DNA from: Planctomycetota bacterium
GTDB lineage: Bacteria; Planctomycetota; UBA1135; GCA-002686595
Direction: 5' to 3'
NCBI GenBank assembly: GCA_016795245.1
Contig: JAEUIA010000079.1
Location: forward strand, 1 to 56,701
Length of the DNA stretch: 56,701 bases
This document shows positions 17,101 through 27,237 of the stretch, in pieces. The position numbers and the translations under genes are program-made. Below the pieces are notes generated by a model, which saw only the letters and a program-made list of their open reading frames with translations, did not search any database and was not told the DNA's origin. Position 1 is the stretch's first letter, and every line of letters begins with the position of its first letter.

Positions 17101-17223
17101 ACCCGGCGCTACCTGGCACACTGTGGTTTCAGCGCGCTTGAGGTCGCGGACGGCGCAACCGGGAGGCAGCGAATGGAAGCCGCACTCACGCAACTGCTGG
17201 CGGCGCCGCCGGTTCGCCGCTGA
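14107..17223 (+). CDS. Ser/Thr protein kinase with TPR region and C-terminal hydrolase-like domain
   Basis: This 1038-residue protein starts with a helical segment of about 65 residues, then a protein kinase domain. The domain has the Gly loop GRGGMG, VAIKL lysine, catalytic HRDVKPSN (His about 230) and DLG in place of DFG (about 250). A transmembrane helix lies at about 398-420 (IGLLAVIAIGLPTGLAVA). TPR-like repeats span about 450-760. From about residue 835 there is an alpha/beta-hydrolase-like domain (RPLVVLLCDEP, RVFLVATDSGAQVAFDLACRAPG, with candidate nucleophile Ser935 in TDSGA). It probably sits in the inner membrane with the kinase inside and the TPR and hydrolase parts outside. It is divergent from an ECF sigma gene. 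The TDSGA elbow departs from GxSxG, so the hydrolase may be a sensor. Confidence 0.88.
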   Translation: MNTDNDFESLLSECVARFEREGPSALEECCARHPASETRLRQAVARLHASGLLAREPDAPLPATLGDYEILARLGRGGMGVVYLVREPRTRERVAIKLGPAPLEAGDRTTARFEREMQALKGLVHPHLVRVRDVGTIDGRPYYTMDFIAGATVEEILATLRAGAGGLAARDVSEARRVVRAGIARFTPDQSQPDADGFTTAGRTWIEFACRVVLDAARALAYVHAQGIVHRDVKPSNIIIDGTGRASVFDLGLAHVEDGPRITRSNEFAGTPHYVAPEVARGSARSATPRSDVFALGVTLFELLTLTPPFDGPNATQVLAAISEHEAPSPRRIDAELSRDLETICATALARDPERRYSSMDDFAADLERFLAFRPVRARPAGSLTRALRFARRRPAAAAAIGLLAVIAIGLPTGLAVANRSIRYERDRAEHAADEATDQARISGRVSAFLVDLFRTSGARADSMTAAEIVERGSRTAEGDFSDEPLVRAALLEALGRVQANAGAEDKGLQLLDRSLAIRQRELGETHADTARTLHAIGAIHLRRGDLGHARRLFERALAALTGAPFATPADEALLRSDLGDACLRAGDIELALHHLTRALEIERADAATSKSSLTRVLELLGRAQLAAGALNEAATSLTAAREALRRALIPDLEARRRVLLALADVARAQGHYAAAEALQVEAGAAPPAAPSAASEIEWTVADSAELLALFAPPWKSQYDRAFQRGITTLQARDHSAAEQAFRECLTLRPRDAVCAYNMACVNTLAGSIESGLEWLKRAAEFGGGRSPTLLAVAERDNETALLRADPRGVLVLEQMRRDAEAPVAPARLVLPEGAPPVDGRPLVVLLCDEPTGTASVDSFDWEAAARAHDCALLIPSPRHVSGATPSVRAVWVDSVADFSNRPWAYEEPVVAEIFSAIERRGIDSTRVFLVATDSGAQVAFDLACRAPGIVRGVLIADGPIHPSLSLAGARAASAAGSIVRLVHTDDSGVNAERRIELTRRYLAHCGFSALEVADGATGRQRMEAALTQLLAAPPVRR

Positions 17224-17306
17224 ATCGCAGCGCGCGGCACGCTCCCCCGCTCGCGCGGGCTGCGTTTCGGGTACTCTCTTCGGCCCATTTTGGGCGGACC
17301 ACGATC

Positions 17307-19109
<1,803 letters not shown>

Positions 19110-19211
19110 CCGCTGAAAACGCGGCCCCATGATCGGTTTCCGACGCGCTTCTGACGTCCGAAGCTCGCCGATGATTGCGAAACGCGCCTGGACCCGTACT
19201 CTCTTCGCCCA

Positions 19212-20663
19212 GTGACGACCGCCAACGACAAGCAGGCCAAGGGCACGGGCTTCAACCCGCTGTCGCGCGACAACATCGAAGCGCTGACGATGGCCATCAT
19301 CATGGCGGTGATGCTCAAGTACTTCATCGTCGAGGCCTACAAGATCCCGACGGGCTCGATGCAGCCGACGTTGCTCGGCAACGAGGACACGGGCATCTTC
19401 GACCGGATCATCGTCGACAAGCTCAGCTATCACTACCGCGACCCGGAACGCTGGGAAGTGACCGTCTTCAAGTACCCGCTCGATCGCTCGAAGAACTTCA
19501 TCAAGCGTCTGTGCGGCATGCCGGGCGAGGATTTCCAGATCGCCGACGGCGACTTGTGGACGCGGCCGGATGAGAGAAGCGAGTGGAAGATCCTGCGCCG
19601 CCCGCGGCCGATCCAGCAGGAGGTGTGGAAGCGCATCAATCCCGCCGACCCGCGCTACCTGGCGTGGAAGCCGATCGATTCTGCGCGCGGCTGGTCCATC
19701 GACGGCCGCTCGAAAATCACGGCGCGCGGCGACGGCGCGGTGCGTTTGCCGGCCGACGGCGCGACGGTGCTCGACATGTACTCCGACGGCTATCCGTCGA
19801 ACATGGGGTCGCTGCTGTCGCGCGCGCGCACCGCTCCGGGCTTGAACGCGTGCGGCGACCTGCGCCTGTCGGGCGAAGTGGCGGCTCTCGCCGGCACGCA
19901 GCGCGTGGTCGTGGAATTGACCGAAGGCTCCCGCCGCTACTCATTCGAATTGCCCGGGCCTGCCGCCGATGCGAACGCGCGGCCGAAGATCAGCGCGGCA
20001 CTCGGCAACGAGAAGCCCGTCGACGCTGTGCAGGCGCTCGCCGAAAAGGACTGGAAGCTCACCGCCGGCAAGCGCGTTTCGTTCGCCGTGCAGAACATGG
20101 ACGATCTGCTCCAGCTCGAGATCGACGGCGACATCGTGGCGACACTGGAGATTCCGCGCGCACTCGACCAGACGTCGTCGTACGTGCTGCGCGTGGAAGG
20201 CGAAGGCGCCGACTTCGAAGACGTCGAGATCTGGCGTGACATCTACTACACGACCGGCACCAAGGGCCGCGACTACAGGATCCCGCCGGGCCACTACGTC
20301 ATGCTCGGCGACAACACGCTCGATTCGCACGACAGCCGCGAGTGGATGTACGCGAATTACTCCTGGTCGGGGCCGGGCTCCGAAGGACGCGAAGTCCGCG
20401 GACAGTGGTACGACCGCTCGAATCCGGTGCGCGTGAATGATGCCGCGGGGCCGCGCATCTTCTTCCGCGACGAATGGGGCGAACTGCACGACTTCATGGA
20501 GAAGGACGCGAAGGAAGGCGCGCGCACGCCCGGCCCCTTCGTCCCGCGCAACCTCATCACCGGCCGAGCCGTGATCGTGTTCTGGCCCCTGACCTGGATC
20601 TGGCCCGGGGATTGGGGCAACGATCGGGTGCCCAAGGTCACCCGGTTGCGCTGGATCCACTGA
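19212..20663 (+). CDS. lepB: Signal peptidase I with a large inserted domain
   Basis: It cleaves signal peptides from exported proteins at the outer face of the inner membrane. One transmembrane helix (AIIMAVMLKYFIVEAY) precedes box B, PTGSMQPTLL, with catalytic Ser about 49. Box D is IKRLCGMPGE, with catalytic Lys about 98, and box E is VMLGDNTLDSHDSREW (about 365). Between boxes D and E sits an insertion of roughly 240 residues that looks like a beta-sandwich (LRLSGEVAAL, RVSFAVQNMDDLLQLEIDG, DFEDVEIWRDI), reminiscent of LamG/DUF1080-like folds. At 483 residues the protein is much longer than E. coli LepB (324). The start is GTG 19212. Confidence 0.92.
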   Translation: MTTANDKQAKGTGFNPLSRDNIEALTMAIIMAVMLKYFIVEAYKIPTGSMQPTLLGNEDTGIFDRIIVDKLSYHYRDPERWEVTVFKYPLDRSKNFIKRLCGMPGEDFQIADGDLWTRPDERSEWKILRRPRPIQQEVWKRINPADPRYLAWKPIDSARGWSIDGRSKITARGDGAVRLPADGATVLDMYSDGYPSNMGSLLSRARTAPGLNACGDLRLSGEVAALAGTQRVVVELTEGSRRYSFELPGPAADANARPKISAALGNEKPVDAVQALAEKDWKLTAGKRVSFAVQNMDDLLQLEIDGDIVATLEIPRALDQTSSYVLRVEGEGADFEDVEIWRDIYYTTGTKGRDYRIPPGHYVMLGDNTLDSHDSREWMYANYSWSGPGSEGREVRGQWYDRSNPVRVNDAAGPRIFFRDEWGELHDFMEKDAKEGARTPGPFVPRNLITGRAVIVFWPLTWIWPGDWGNDRVPKVTRLRWIH

Positions 20664-21064
20664 GAGGCGCTGGGGCCTCCCCCCCGACAAGTTCTCCACA
20701 CCACCGAATTCGCAAATCGGCGTCGGGAATTGGAACTCGACCGGGCGGTCCCGAGATCACAGCGAGCGCGCCCAGTCCATCGTCGGCGCAGCCAGGATTC
20801 GAGGGATCGCCGCAAGTCGTTGAATAGCATTACCTTGGACTGCCGCTTGTCGGCGCCCAGAAAACTCGATCAAGCGGGGCCCGCGTCCCGACGGCTTCAT
20901 TCAGAAATCGGATCGCTCTTGACGAGCACGGCCTCCAACCCACTATCCCCAAGTTCTCCACACCTTCGAATTCGCATCTGAAGGGGCCGATTCGGGCCCG
21001 AAATGCGACGTCCACGGGTTCTGTGAAGGGCCCCGGCGTCCCCGCAGATTAGAGTCCCCCCTAC
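20664..21064. other. 400-bp gene-free region with a duplicated 27-bp sequence
   Basis: No convincing gene is present. Two direct copies of a 27-base sequence (CAAGTTCTCCACACC..CGAATTCGCA) lie at 20688-20714 and 20950-20976, matching at 25 of 27 positions and 262 bases apart. TTCTCCACA within each is one base from a DnaA-box consensus. A weak GAGGC/GCCTC hairpin (20672-20687) follows lepB. The region must also carry the lptB promoter. Confidence 0.5.
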
Positions 21065-21943
21065 ATGGTCCTCATCCACCCCAAACAGCGCGGCGAATTG
21101 CTCCTCGAGGCGCGGGGACTGGTCAAGTCGTACAAGAAGCGCCGCGTCGTCGATGGCGTGCATTTTCGCGTGTGCGCCGGCGAAATCGTGGGCTTGCTGG
21201 GCCCGAACGGAGCGGGCAAGACGACGAGTTTTCGCATGACCGTCGGCCTGGTGAAGCCCGATGCGGGTGAAGTGCACTTGAACGGAGCCGAGTGCTCGAA
21301 GCTCCCGATGTACAAGCGCGCGCGTCTAGGAATGGGATACCTGCCGCAGGAGCCGAGCATCTTCAGGCGCATGAGCGTGAAGGACAATCTGCTCGCCGTG
21401 CTCGAGGCCATGCCGTTCCGTCGGCGCGAACGCTTGCACGAAGCGGAGCGGTTGATGGCCGAACTGGAGCTCAGCCATCTCGCCGACAACATCGCCGAAA
21501 CGTTGTCAGGCGGCGAGCGGCGAAGGTTGGAGCTCTCGCGCGCGCTGGCGACGCGCCCGACGATCCTGCTGCTCGACGAGCCGTTCGCCGGCGTCGATCC
21601 GATCAACGTCCAGGAGATCCAAGGGCTCGTGCGCCAGATGCGCGATCGCGACCTCGGCATCCTGATCACCGACCACAACGTGCGCGAGACGTTGCAGCTC
21701 ACTGACCGCGCGTCGATCATCCACGAAGGCCACATCCTGCGCGAAGGAAGTTCGAACGAACTGATCGCCGACCCGCGTGTGCGCGAGGTCTACCTCGGCC
21801 ACAGCTTCGATGCGCCGGTGACGGGCATCAGCAATCTGGAAGAACGCGAACTGTTCGGCCGCGACAAGAAGCCCGAGGCCGACGACCCTGAACCCGAGCG
21901 CCCGTTCGGCGACGACGACGTCGAGCCGCACGCGAAGCGCTGA
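21065..21943 (+). CDS. lptB: LPS export ABC transporter ATP-binding protein
   Basis: The cytoplasmic ATPase of the Lpt system drives lipopolysaccharide extraction from the inner membrane. The motifs are Walker A GPNGAGKTT, Q-loop LPQEPSIFRRMSV, signature LSGGERRRLELSRAL, Walker B ILLLDEPFAGVDP and the switch His in ITDHNVRETL. The run GMGYLPQEPSIFR and the ending VREVYLGHSF are characteristic of LptB. An acidic C-terminal extension of about 45 residues goes beyond the usual length of about 240. No lptFG/A/C genes lie nearby. Confidence 0.9.
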   Translation: MVLIHPKQRGELLLEARGLVKSYKKRRVVDGVHFRVCAGEIVGLLGPNGAGKTTSFRMTVGLVKPDAGEVHLNGAECSKLPMYKRARLGMGYLPQEPSIFRRMSVKDNLLAVLEAMPFRRRERLHEAERLMAELELSHLADNIAETLSGGERRRLELSRALATRPTILLLDEPFAGVDPINVQEIQGLVRQMRDRDLGILITDHNVRETLQLTDRASIIHEGHILREGSSNELIADPRVREVYLGHSFDAPVTGISNLEERELFGRDKKPEADDPEPERPFGDDDVEPHAKR

Positions 21944-21945
21944 GG

Positions 21946-22218
21946 TCACTCGCCCGCGGGTTCGGACTCGGCGACGCGCGCTTCGCCCCAGGCCTCGACC
22001 AGGATCTTGCGCGCCGCGTCGCGTGCACCTTTCGGGACGTACAGGTCAGGATGACGCATCACGTTGTGTGACGCGGCGCCGAGCTCGGCCATGTCGAAAT
22101 CAGGGCCGTGCATGAGCGATGGAATGCCCTTCGCCTCCAGCAGATTGCGCGCCAATCCGCCTTGGATCGGGTCGACGGAGACGAGCAGGAGATCGAACTC
22201 GGGGTGCAGGCTTTTCAT
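21946..22218 (-). CDS. DUF2007 family protein
   Basis: A 90-residue protein with the DUF2007 pattern: a short beta strand near the N-terminus (FDLLLVSVDPIQGGLARNLLEAKGIPSLM), then a central DLYVPKGARDAARKILVEA. The family is called a putative signal-transducing or prokaryotic 'DUF2007' domain and has no settled role. It is convergent with lptB (two bases apart) and divergent from etfB. Confidence 0.75.
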   Translation of the reverse strand: MKSLHPEFDLLLVSVDPIQGGLARNLLEAKGIPSLMHGPDFDMAELGAASHNVMRHPDLYVPKGARDAARKILVEAWGEARVAESEPAGE

Positions 22219-22368
22219 CGTTTTTCTCCGCTTTGAATCGTACGCCCGGGCGGGTACGAACAGTCACGATCCTTGTCCGAAACCGGCCGCACGAGTAACG
22301 TGTTGCCCCCGAATCGCGCGACAGCCCGTCGCGCGTGTTCGATTCGCGAACCGACGGAGCAGTGCCCC

Positions 22369-23121
22369 ATGAAAATCGTCGCTTGCATCAAGCGCGTCCC
22401 CACGACCGAAGCTCAGGCGAAGATCGCCGGCGACGGCAAGAGCCTGGACAACGCCGGCTGGCAGTACATGGCTTCGTTCTACGACGAGATCGCCGTAGAG
22501 CAAGCGATCCTGACCAAGGAGAAACTCGGCGGCGAAGTGACGGTCGTGACGTTGGGTCCGTCGGCTGCGTCCAAGGAAGTGCGCGAGTTCCTCGCGCGCG
22601 GCGCCGACACCGGCGTGATCTTGAAGGACGACCATCCGAGCATGCGCGATCCGCGCGCGACGGCCAAGGCGCTGGCGGCGAAGGTCAAGGCGCTCGGCGC
22701 CGAGGTCGTGTTCGTCGGCCGCGTCGCCACCGACCGCGACCATTCCGCGGTCGGCGCGATGTTGGCGACCTACCTCGGCTGGGCGTGCGTCACGGAAGCC
22801 ATCGGGCTCGAACTGAGCGCCGGCAAGGGCGTCGCGAAGCGCGAGACCGAGCACGGCGTCGAGACGGTCGAGTTCTCGCTCCCGGCCGTGATCACGTGCA
22901 ACAAGGGACTCAACGAGCCGCGCCGCGCGAGCTTGAAAGGCATCATGGCCGTCAAGTCGAAGACGATCGCCGAAGAGGCGTTCGAGAACGTCGCTGCGCA
23001 AGTCACCGTGAGCAAGGTCGAATTGCCGCCCGCGCGCAAGGCGGGTCGCATCGTCGGCGAGGGCGCTGCCGCTGTGCCGGCGCTGATCGAAGCACTGCGC
23101 GGCGAAGCCCGAATCCTCTGA
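22369..23121 (+). CDS. etfB: Electron transfer flavoprotein subunit beta
   Basis: This subunit of the ETF heterodimer accepts electrons from acyl-CoA and other dehydrogenases. It has 250 residues from ATG 22369, beginning MKIVACIKRVPTTEA. Family hallmarks are EIAVEQAILTKEKLGGEVTV-like and VFVGRVATDRDHSAVGAMLA (AMP/nucleotide binding). PAVITCNKGLNEPRRASLKGIM is followed by the C-terminal 'AARKAGRIV' segment. etfA follows 24 bases later on the same strand, so the pair forms an operon. Confidence 0.95.
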   Translation: MKIVACIKRVPTTEAQAKIAGDGKSLDNAGWQYMASFYDEIAVEQAILTKEKLGGEVTVVTLGPSAASKEVREFLARGADTGVILKDDHPSMRDPRATAKALAAKVKALGAEVVFVGRVATDRDHSAVGAMLATYLGWACVTEAIGLELSAGKGVAKRETEHGVETVEFSLPAVITCNKGLNEPRRASLKGIMAVKSKTIAEEAFENVAAQVTVSKVELPPARKAGRIVGEGAAAVPALIEALRGEARIL

Positions 23122-23145
23122 GCGCCTGAAACGAGAGACCAGAAC

Positions 23146-24099
23146 ATGTCGAACATCATCGTCTTCGTCGAACACCACAACGGCACGGCTCGCGCCGCCA
23201 GCGCGCAGTGCATCGGCGCCGCGCTCGCCACGTCCCACGACGTGATCGCCGTCGTCTCCGGCAAGGGCGCGGAAGAAGCCGCCGCCACGCTCGGAAAGCA
23301 CGGCGCGACCAAGGCCGTCGCACTCACCGGCGCCGCGCAGCACAGCCCCGATGCGCTCGCACGCGACATCGCCAAGCTCGTGAAGGACAACGGCGCCAAG
23401 GGCTTCATGGCCGCCGCGACCGCGACGGGCAAGGACATCGCTCCGCGCGTGGCGGCTTTGCTCGATTCGACGTTGTTCAGCGACGTGACCGGCATCACCG
23501 CTCAAGGCGACGCGTTCACCGTGGTGCGTCCGTGGTTGGCCGGCAAGGCGATCGCGACTCTGACGAGCCAGGCCCCCGTCTTCTGCGCGACGACGCGCTT
23601 GAACGTGTTCGCGGCCTCCGGCGCAGAGAAGAAGTGCGAAGTGATCAAAGCCGCCGCGTCGACGGACGGCAAGGCGATCGTCACCTCGGTCGCCGAGAAG
23701 GCCGAAGAGAAGCTCGACGTCAAGGAAGCTCCGGTCGTCGTGTCCGGCGGTCGTGGGCTCAAAGGCCCCGAGAATTTCAAGCTGATCGAAGACCTCGCCG
23801 CCGCGTTCGGTGCCGCAGCGACCGGTGCTTCGCGAGCCGTCGTCGATGCCGGTTGGCGTCCGCACGCCGAGCAAGTCGGCCAGACCGGCAAGACCGTGTC
23901 GCCGCAGCTCTACATCGCGGTCGGCATCTCCGGCGCGATTCAGCACCTCGCCGGCATGCGCACGTCGAAGGTCATCGTCGCGATCAACAAAGATGCCGAA
24001 GCGCCGATCTTCAAGGTCGCCGACTACGGCATCGTCGGCGACGCGTTCGAAGTCGTCCCGGCATTGACTGCGGCGGTCAAGGCAGCCAAGAAGCACTGA
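23146..24099 (+). CDS. etfA: Electron transfer flavoprotein subunit alpha
   Basis: The FAD-binding subunit of ETF, 317 residues. The C-terminal FAD domain is clear: VVSGGRGLKGPENFKLIEDLA, GASRAVVDAGWRPHAEQVGQTGKTVSPQLYIAVGISGAIQHLAGM and VIVAINKDAEAPIFKVADYGIVGD. Together with etfB it feeds electrons to the quinone pool through an ETF dehydrogenase that is not in this window. Confidence 0.96.
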   Translation: MSNIIVFVEHHNGTARAASAQCIGAALATSHDVIAVVSGKGAEEAAATLGKHGATKAVALTGAAQHSPDALARDIAKLVKDNGAKGFMAAATATGKDIAPRVAALLDSTLFSDVTGITAQGDAFTVVRPWLAGKAIATLTSQAPVFCATTRLNVFAASGAEKKCEVIKAAASTDGKAIVTSVAEKAEEKLDVKEAPVVVSGGRGLKGPENFKLIEDLAAAFGAAATGASRAVVDAGWRPHAEQVGQTGKTVSPQLYIAVGISGAIQHLAGMRTSKVIVAINKDAEAPIFKVADYGIVGDAFEVVPALTAAVKAAKKH

Positions 24100-24104
24100 T
24101 CGCG

Positions 24105-24392
24105 ATGCGTGCACCGAAGCTCAGCGAGGGCGAGATTCAGGAACAGTTGAAGCTGGTCCCGCACTGGCGTCTGTTGGGCGGGTGCTTGCACCGTGAATTC
24201 CAGTTCAAGGACTTCGTACGCGCGTTCGGATTCATGTCGTCCGTGGCGTTGCTGGCCGAGAAGCGCGATCACCATCCCGATTGGTCGAACGCGTACGGCA
24301 AGGTCGTGATCGACCTGACGAGCCACGACGTCGGCGGCCTGTCGCAGCGCGATTTCGACCTGGCTGCTGCGATCGACTCGGTCGCGGGCTGA
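24105..24392 (+). CDS. Pterin-4a-carbinolamine dehydratase
   Basis: A 95-residue protein starting at ATG 24105, five bases after etfA. It dehydrates 4a-hydroxytetrahydrobiopterin (PCD/DCoH family). The family motif EKRDHHPDWSNAYGKV is present with the paired His residues, followed by L(T)SHDVGGLSQRDFDLA. It starts almost directly at the etfA stop, so it is probably in the same transcript. Planctomycetes often carry it without phenylalanine hydroxylase, so the physiological partner is open. Confidence 0.9.
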   Translation: MRAPKLSEGEIQEQLKLVPHWRLLGGCLHREFQFKDFVRAFGFMSSVALLAEKRDHHPDWSNAYGKVVIDLTSHDVGGLSQRDFDLAAAIDSVAG

Positions 24393-24497
24393 GCGGCGGG
24401 GGCGCGCGCGGGTTCGCCGGCAATGCTCGCGCTCGCGCGGCCGGGCCTTTAGCCTGGGGGATGGACCGCAGCGAAGGAGTCTTTCCCGCCCCCCGCG

Positions 24498-27170
24498 ATG
24501 AAACTCGGTGACCTTGTTTCGCATTACCGCATCGACGCCAAGATCGGCGAGGGCGGCATGGGCGAAGTGTTCGTCGCGCAGGACGAAACGCTGAAGCGCA
24601 AAGTCGCGCTCAAGACGATTCGTGCCGCGCACAACTTGCGCAGCGAGGCGCGCACCCGGTTCACGCGCGAGGCGCGTGTGCTGTCCCAACTCGATCACCC
24701 GCACATCTGTCGCATTTTCGACTACATCGTCGGCGACGAAGGCGACTTGATCGTGCTCGAGCTGATCGAAGGGCACGCGCTCCATGAAGGCTACAGTCGG
24801 CTGACGTACGTGCAGAAACTCGTGATCGCCGAGCAGATCACGAGTGCGCTCGTAGCCGCGCACGCTGAAGGCATCGTGCATCGAGACTTGAAGCCGGGGA
24901 ACATCATGTTGACGCCGGCGGGCGGCGTGAAGGTGCTCGATTTCGGCCTGGCGTGCGTGCGGGATGCGACGGATCCCGCTGATGTCGCGAGCGTGCAAGC
25001 GACTGCGATCGACGACGAGGAGTGGTCCGACACCGATGATTCGATCTCGGGGTTCCATACCGAGGCCGGCAGCGTGTTCGGCACGGTGCAGTTCATGAGC
25101 CCCGAGCAGGCGCGCGCTGATCCGGTCGGACCTGCGTCGGACATGTTCAGCCTGGGATTGGTGCTCCAGGAACTCTTCACGGGCAAGCCGGCGCGCAAAC
25201 TCAAGCGCAGCGATGGCCTGATGCGTGCCGGCGCGGGCGATTCTGAACCGGTGGTCGGCTTGCCGCGCGATCTCGCGCAACTGATCACGCGGATGAAGGA
25301 GGTCGCTCCGACGCGCCGTCCGACGGCGGTGGAAGCGTTGGCGCGTTTGAATTGGATCCGCGCGACACCGCAGCGCCGGTTGCGGCGAGCGCTGATCGCC
25401 GGCGTGATCGCGGTCGGCTTGATCGGAGCGACCAAGTACGCGCTCGACATGCGCGCAGGTCGCGTGCGCGCCGAGGCGCTCACCGAACGAACGGAAGACA
25501 ACATCCGCTTTCTCGTGGGCGACTTGTACCGCAAGCTCCAACCCATCAAGCGTACCGACCTGTTGAGCGCTGCGGCTCGCCGCGCAGGCGATTACTACGC
25601 GACGATTCCAGCGGAATCAATGCGACCTTCACAGGCCGTGAACAGCTCGCAAAATTGGATCTACGTCGGGCTCGTGCGCATGGACGAAGGCAGCCTGACC
25701 GACAGTCTCGAAGCGTTCGACACGGCGCTACGCCAGCTCGACGGAGCTGCAGCTGAATCTGTCCATCCTGCGCGCAAGGCGTGTTTGCGCCGGGAGGCGC
25801 TCGTCTGGATCGGTGAAGTGCACAAGGAACGCGGCGAATTGGAGCTCGCGGAACAGGCTTTCCGGCAGGTCGGCGAGCTCCCGCACGACGATTCCGTTGA
25901 TTGTCCGGACTCACTCTCGGCTGCGGCGTGGGAAGGACGCGCTCTGACCAAGCTCGGTGAGATCGCATTTGCACGCGGCCGGCTCGACGAAGCCGGAACT
26001 TTCTTCGAGCGGGCGCGTCAGTCCTTCGCGACCATCGCCAAGCCTCAGGTCGAGGAACGGTTTCACGCCGGTCAGGTCGAGTTCTGGATCGGGAACCTGT
26101 GTTTGGAACTCGGTGATCGCGACGCGGCAGCACTGCCGTTGCAGCGCTACCTGGAGATCTCCGAGGCTCTGACCGACGAACAGCCCCACAACATGAACTG
26201 GCGTGTCGAGGTCGCGTACGCACATACGAATCTGGGAGCGCTGGCCCAGATGCGTGGAGATGCAGATGCAGCACGGCGCGAGTTCCGGAAGTCCGTCGAC
26301 AGTTGGCGCATGCTCACGCTCTACGATCCAGCCAATTCGTCGTGGAAGTACGAGTTGGCCGATGCGCTGTCTTGGCTGGCAACCAGTGAGAACACTCGCT
26401 GGCATGTCGTGACCGCTCTCACTCTGCTCAAGGAGGAGTACGAACTGCGCGTGGGACTCGCACAGCGCGATCCCACCAACATGAGCTGGCTGCGGTCCCG
26501 CGCGATCTGCGAGAACTACCTGGGCAGTGCCATGGAGACGCTTGGGCGCCACGCGGAGGCACGCGATTACTTCGAACTAGCGCTCACGAATTCACGTCAT
26601 CTGTGCGAGGCCGAGCCCGACAACGCCGACTGGAAGCTCGACCAGGCCGTCATCTTGGTTCGAGCGGGGCGCAACATGATCGACTTGCGCGATCTCGACA
26701 CGGCCGAGTCCTATCTGCGCGACGCGATAGGCTTGCTCGCTGCGGAACCCTCCATCCTCGAAGTGCGTCAGAGGCTGCGCCACCTGGCACAAGCCAGACT
26801 CGACATGGTGACACTGCATCTTGCGCGCGAAGAAGACGGGCTCGCCGCCGAACAGCTCGCGCTGGCGGACTCGATTCTGCATTCCGAACATCTGTCAGCA
26901 GAACCCGAAGCGGTTGCGGCTGACCCACGCTCGCGCGCACATTTCCTGCGTGCACGACTGCACCAGAAACATGGACGGATGGATGACGCTCGTCGCGAAA
27001 GCCAAACCGCCCTAGACGTACTTGACGCCGTGATGTGGAGTGAATTCAGCACGCTGCGCGCACGAACCTATGTCGATGCGACGAGAATTGTGCACGGAGC
27101 TGCCGCGCTTGCTCCGGTTTTTGACAGGTTCTCAGCACTTGGTTACAGTCCCATAGACCCTGGGCGCTAG
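24498..27170 (+). CDS. Ser/Thr protein kinase with C-terminal TPR region
   Basis: An 890-residue Hanks-type kinase. The N-terminal domain has GEGGMGEV (Gly loop), VALKTI, catalytic HRDLKPGN (His about 128), DFGLA (Asp about 148) and FGTVQFMSPEQA in the activation segment, so it should be active. A transmembrane helix lies at about 297-318 (ALIAGVIAVGLIGATKYAL). The rest is helical with TPR-like repeats (for example ELELAEQAFRQVGEL, GRLDEAGTFFERARQSF, GRHAEARDYFELAL). The TPR half would be periplasmic. It differs from the 14107 kinase in lacking a hydrolase domain. The substrate is unknown. Confidence 0.9.
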   Translation: MKLGDLVSHYRIDAKIGEGGMGEVFVAQDETLKRKVALKTIRAAHNLRSEARTRFTREARVLSQLDHPHICRIFDYIVGDEGDLIVLELIEGHALHEGYSRLTYVQKLVIAEQITSALVAAHAEGIVHRDLKPGNIMLTPAGGVKVLDFGLACVRDATDPADVASVQATAIDDEEWSDTDDSISGFHTEAGSVFGTVQFMSPEQARADPVGPASDMFSLGLVLQELFTGKPARKLKRSDGLMRAGAGDSEPVVGLPRDLAQLITRMKEVAPTRRPTAVEALARLNWIRATPQRRLRRALIAGVIAVGLIGATKYALDMRAGRVRAEALTERTEDNIRFLVGDLYRKLQPIKRTDLLSAAARRAGDYYATIPAESMRPSQAVNSSQNWIYVGLVRMDEGSLTDSLEAFDTALRQLDGAAAESVHPARKACLRREALVWIGEVHKERGELELAEQAFRQVGELPHDDSVDCPDSLSAAAWEGRALTKLGEIAFARGRLDEAGTFFERARQSFATIAKPQVEERFHAGQVEFWIGNLCLELGDRDAAALPLQRYLEISEALTDEQPHNMNWRVEVAYAHTNLGALAQMRGDADAARREFRKSVDSWRMLTLYDPANSSWKYELADALSWLATSENTRWHVVTALTLLKEEYELRVGLAQRDPTNMSWLRSRAICENYLGSAMETLGRHAEARDYFELALTNSRHLCEAEPDNADWKLDQAVILVRAGRNMIDLRDLDTAESYLRDAIGLLAAEPSILEVRQRLRHLAQARLDMVTLHLAREEDGLAAEQLALADSILHSEHLSAEPEAVAADPRSRAHFLRARLHQKHGRMDDARRESQTALDVLDAVMWSEFSTLRARTYVDATRIVHGAAALAPVFDRFSALGYSPIDPGR

Positions 27171-27237
27171 ATGCGCCGGGACCGACGTTCTGCCGATCTC
27201 GCGTTAGCGCCTCTCCCTTTTCCCGAAGGAGATTGAG

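Noticed and set aside
20688..20976. Replication origin based on DnaA-box-like TTCTCCACA
   Set aside because: Only two imperfect boxes, with no dnaA, dnaN or gidA nearby and no AT-rich unwinding stretch.
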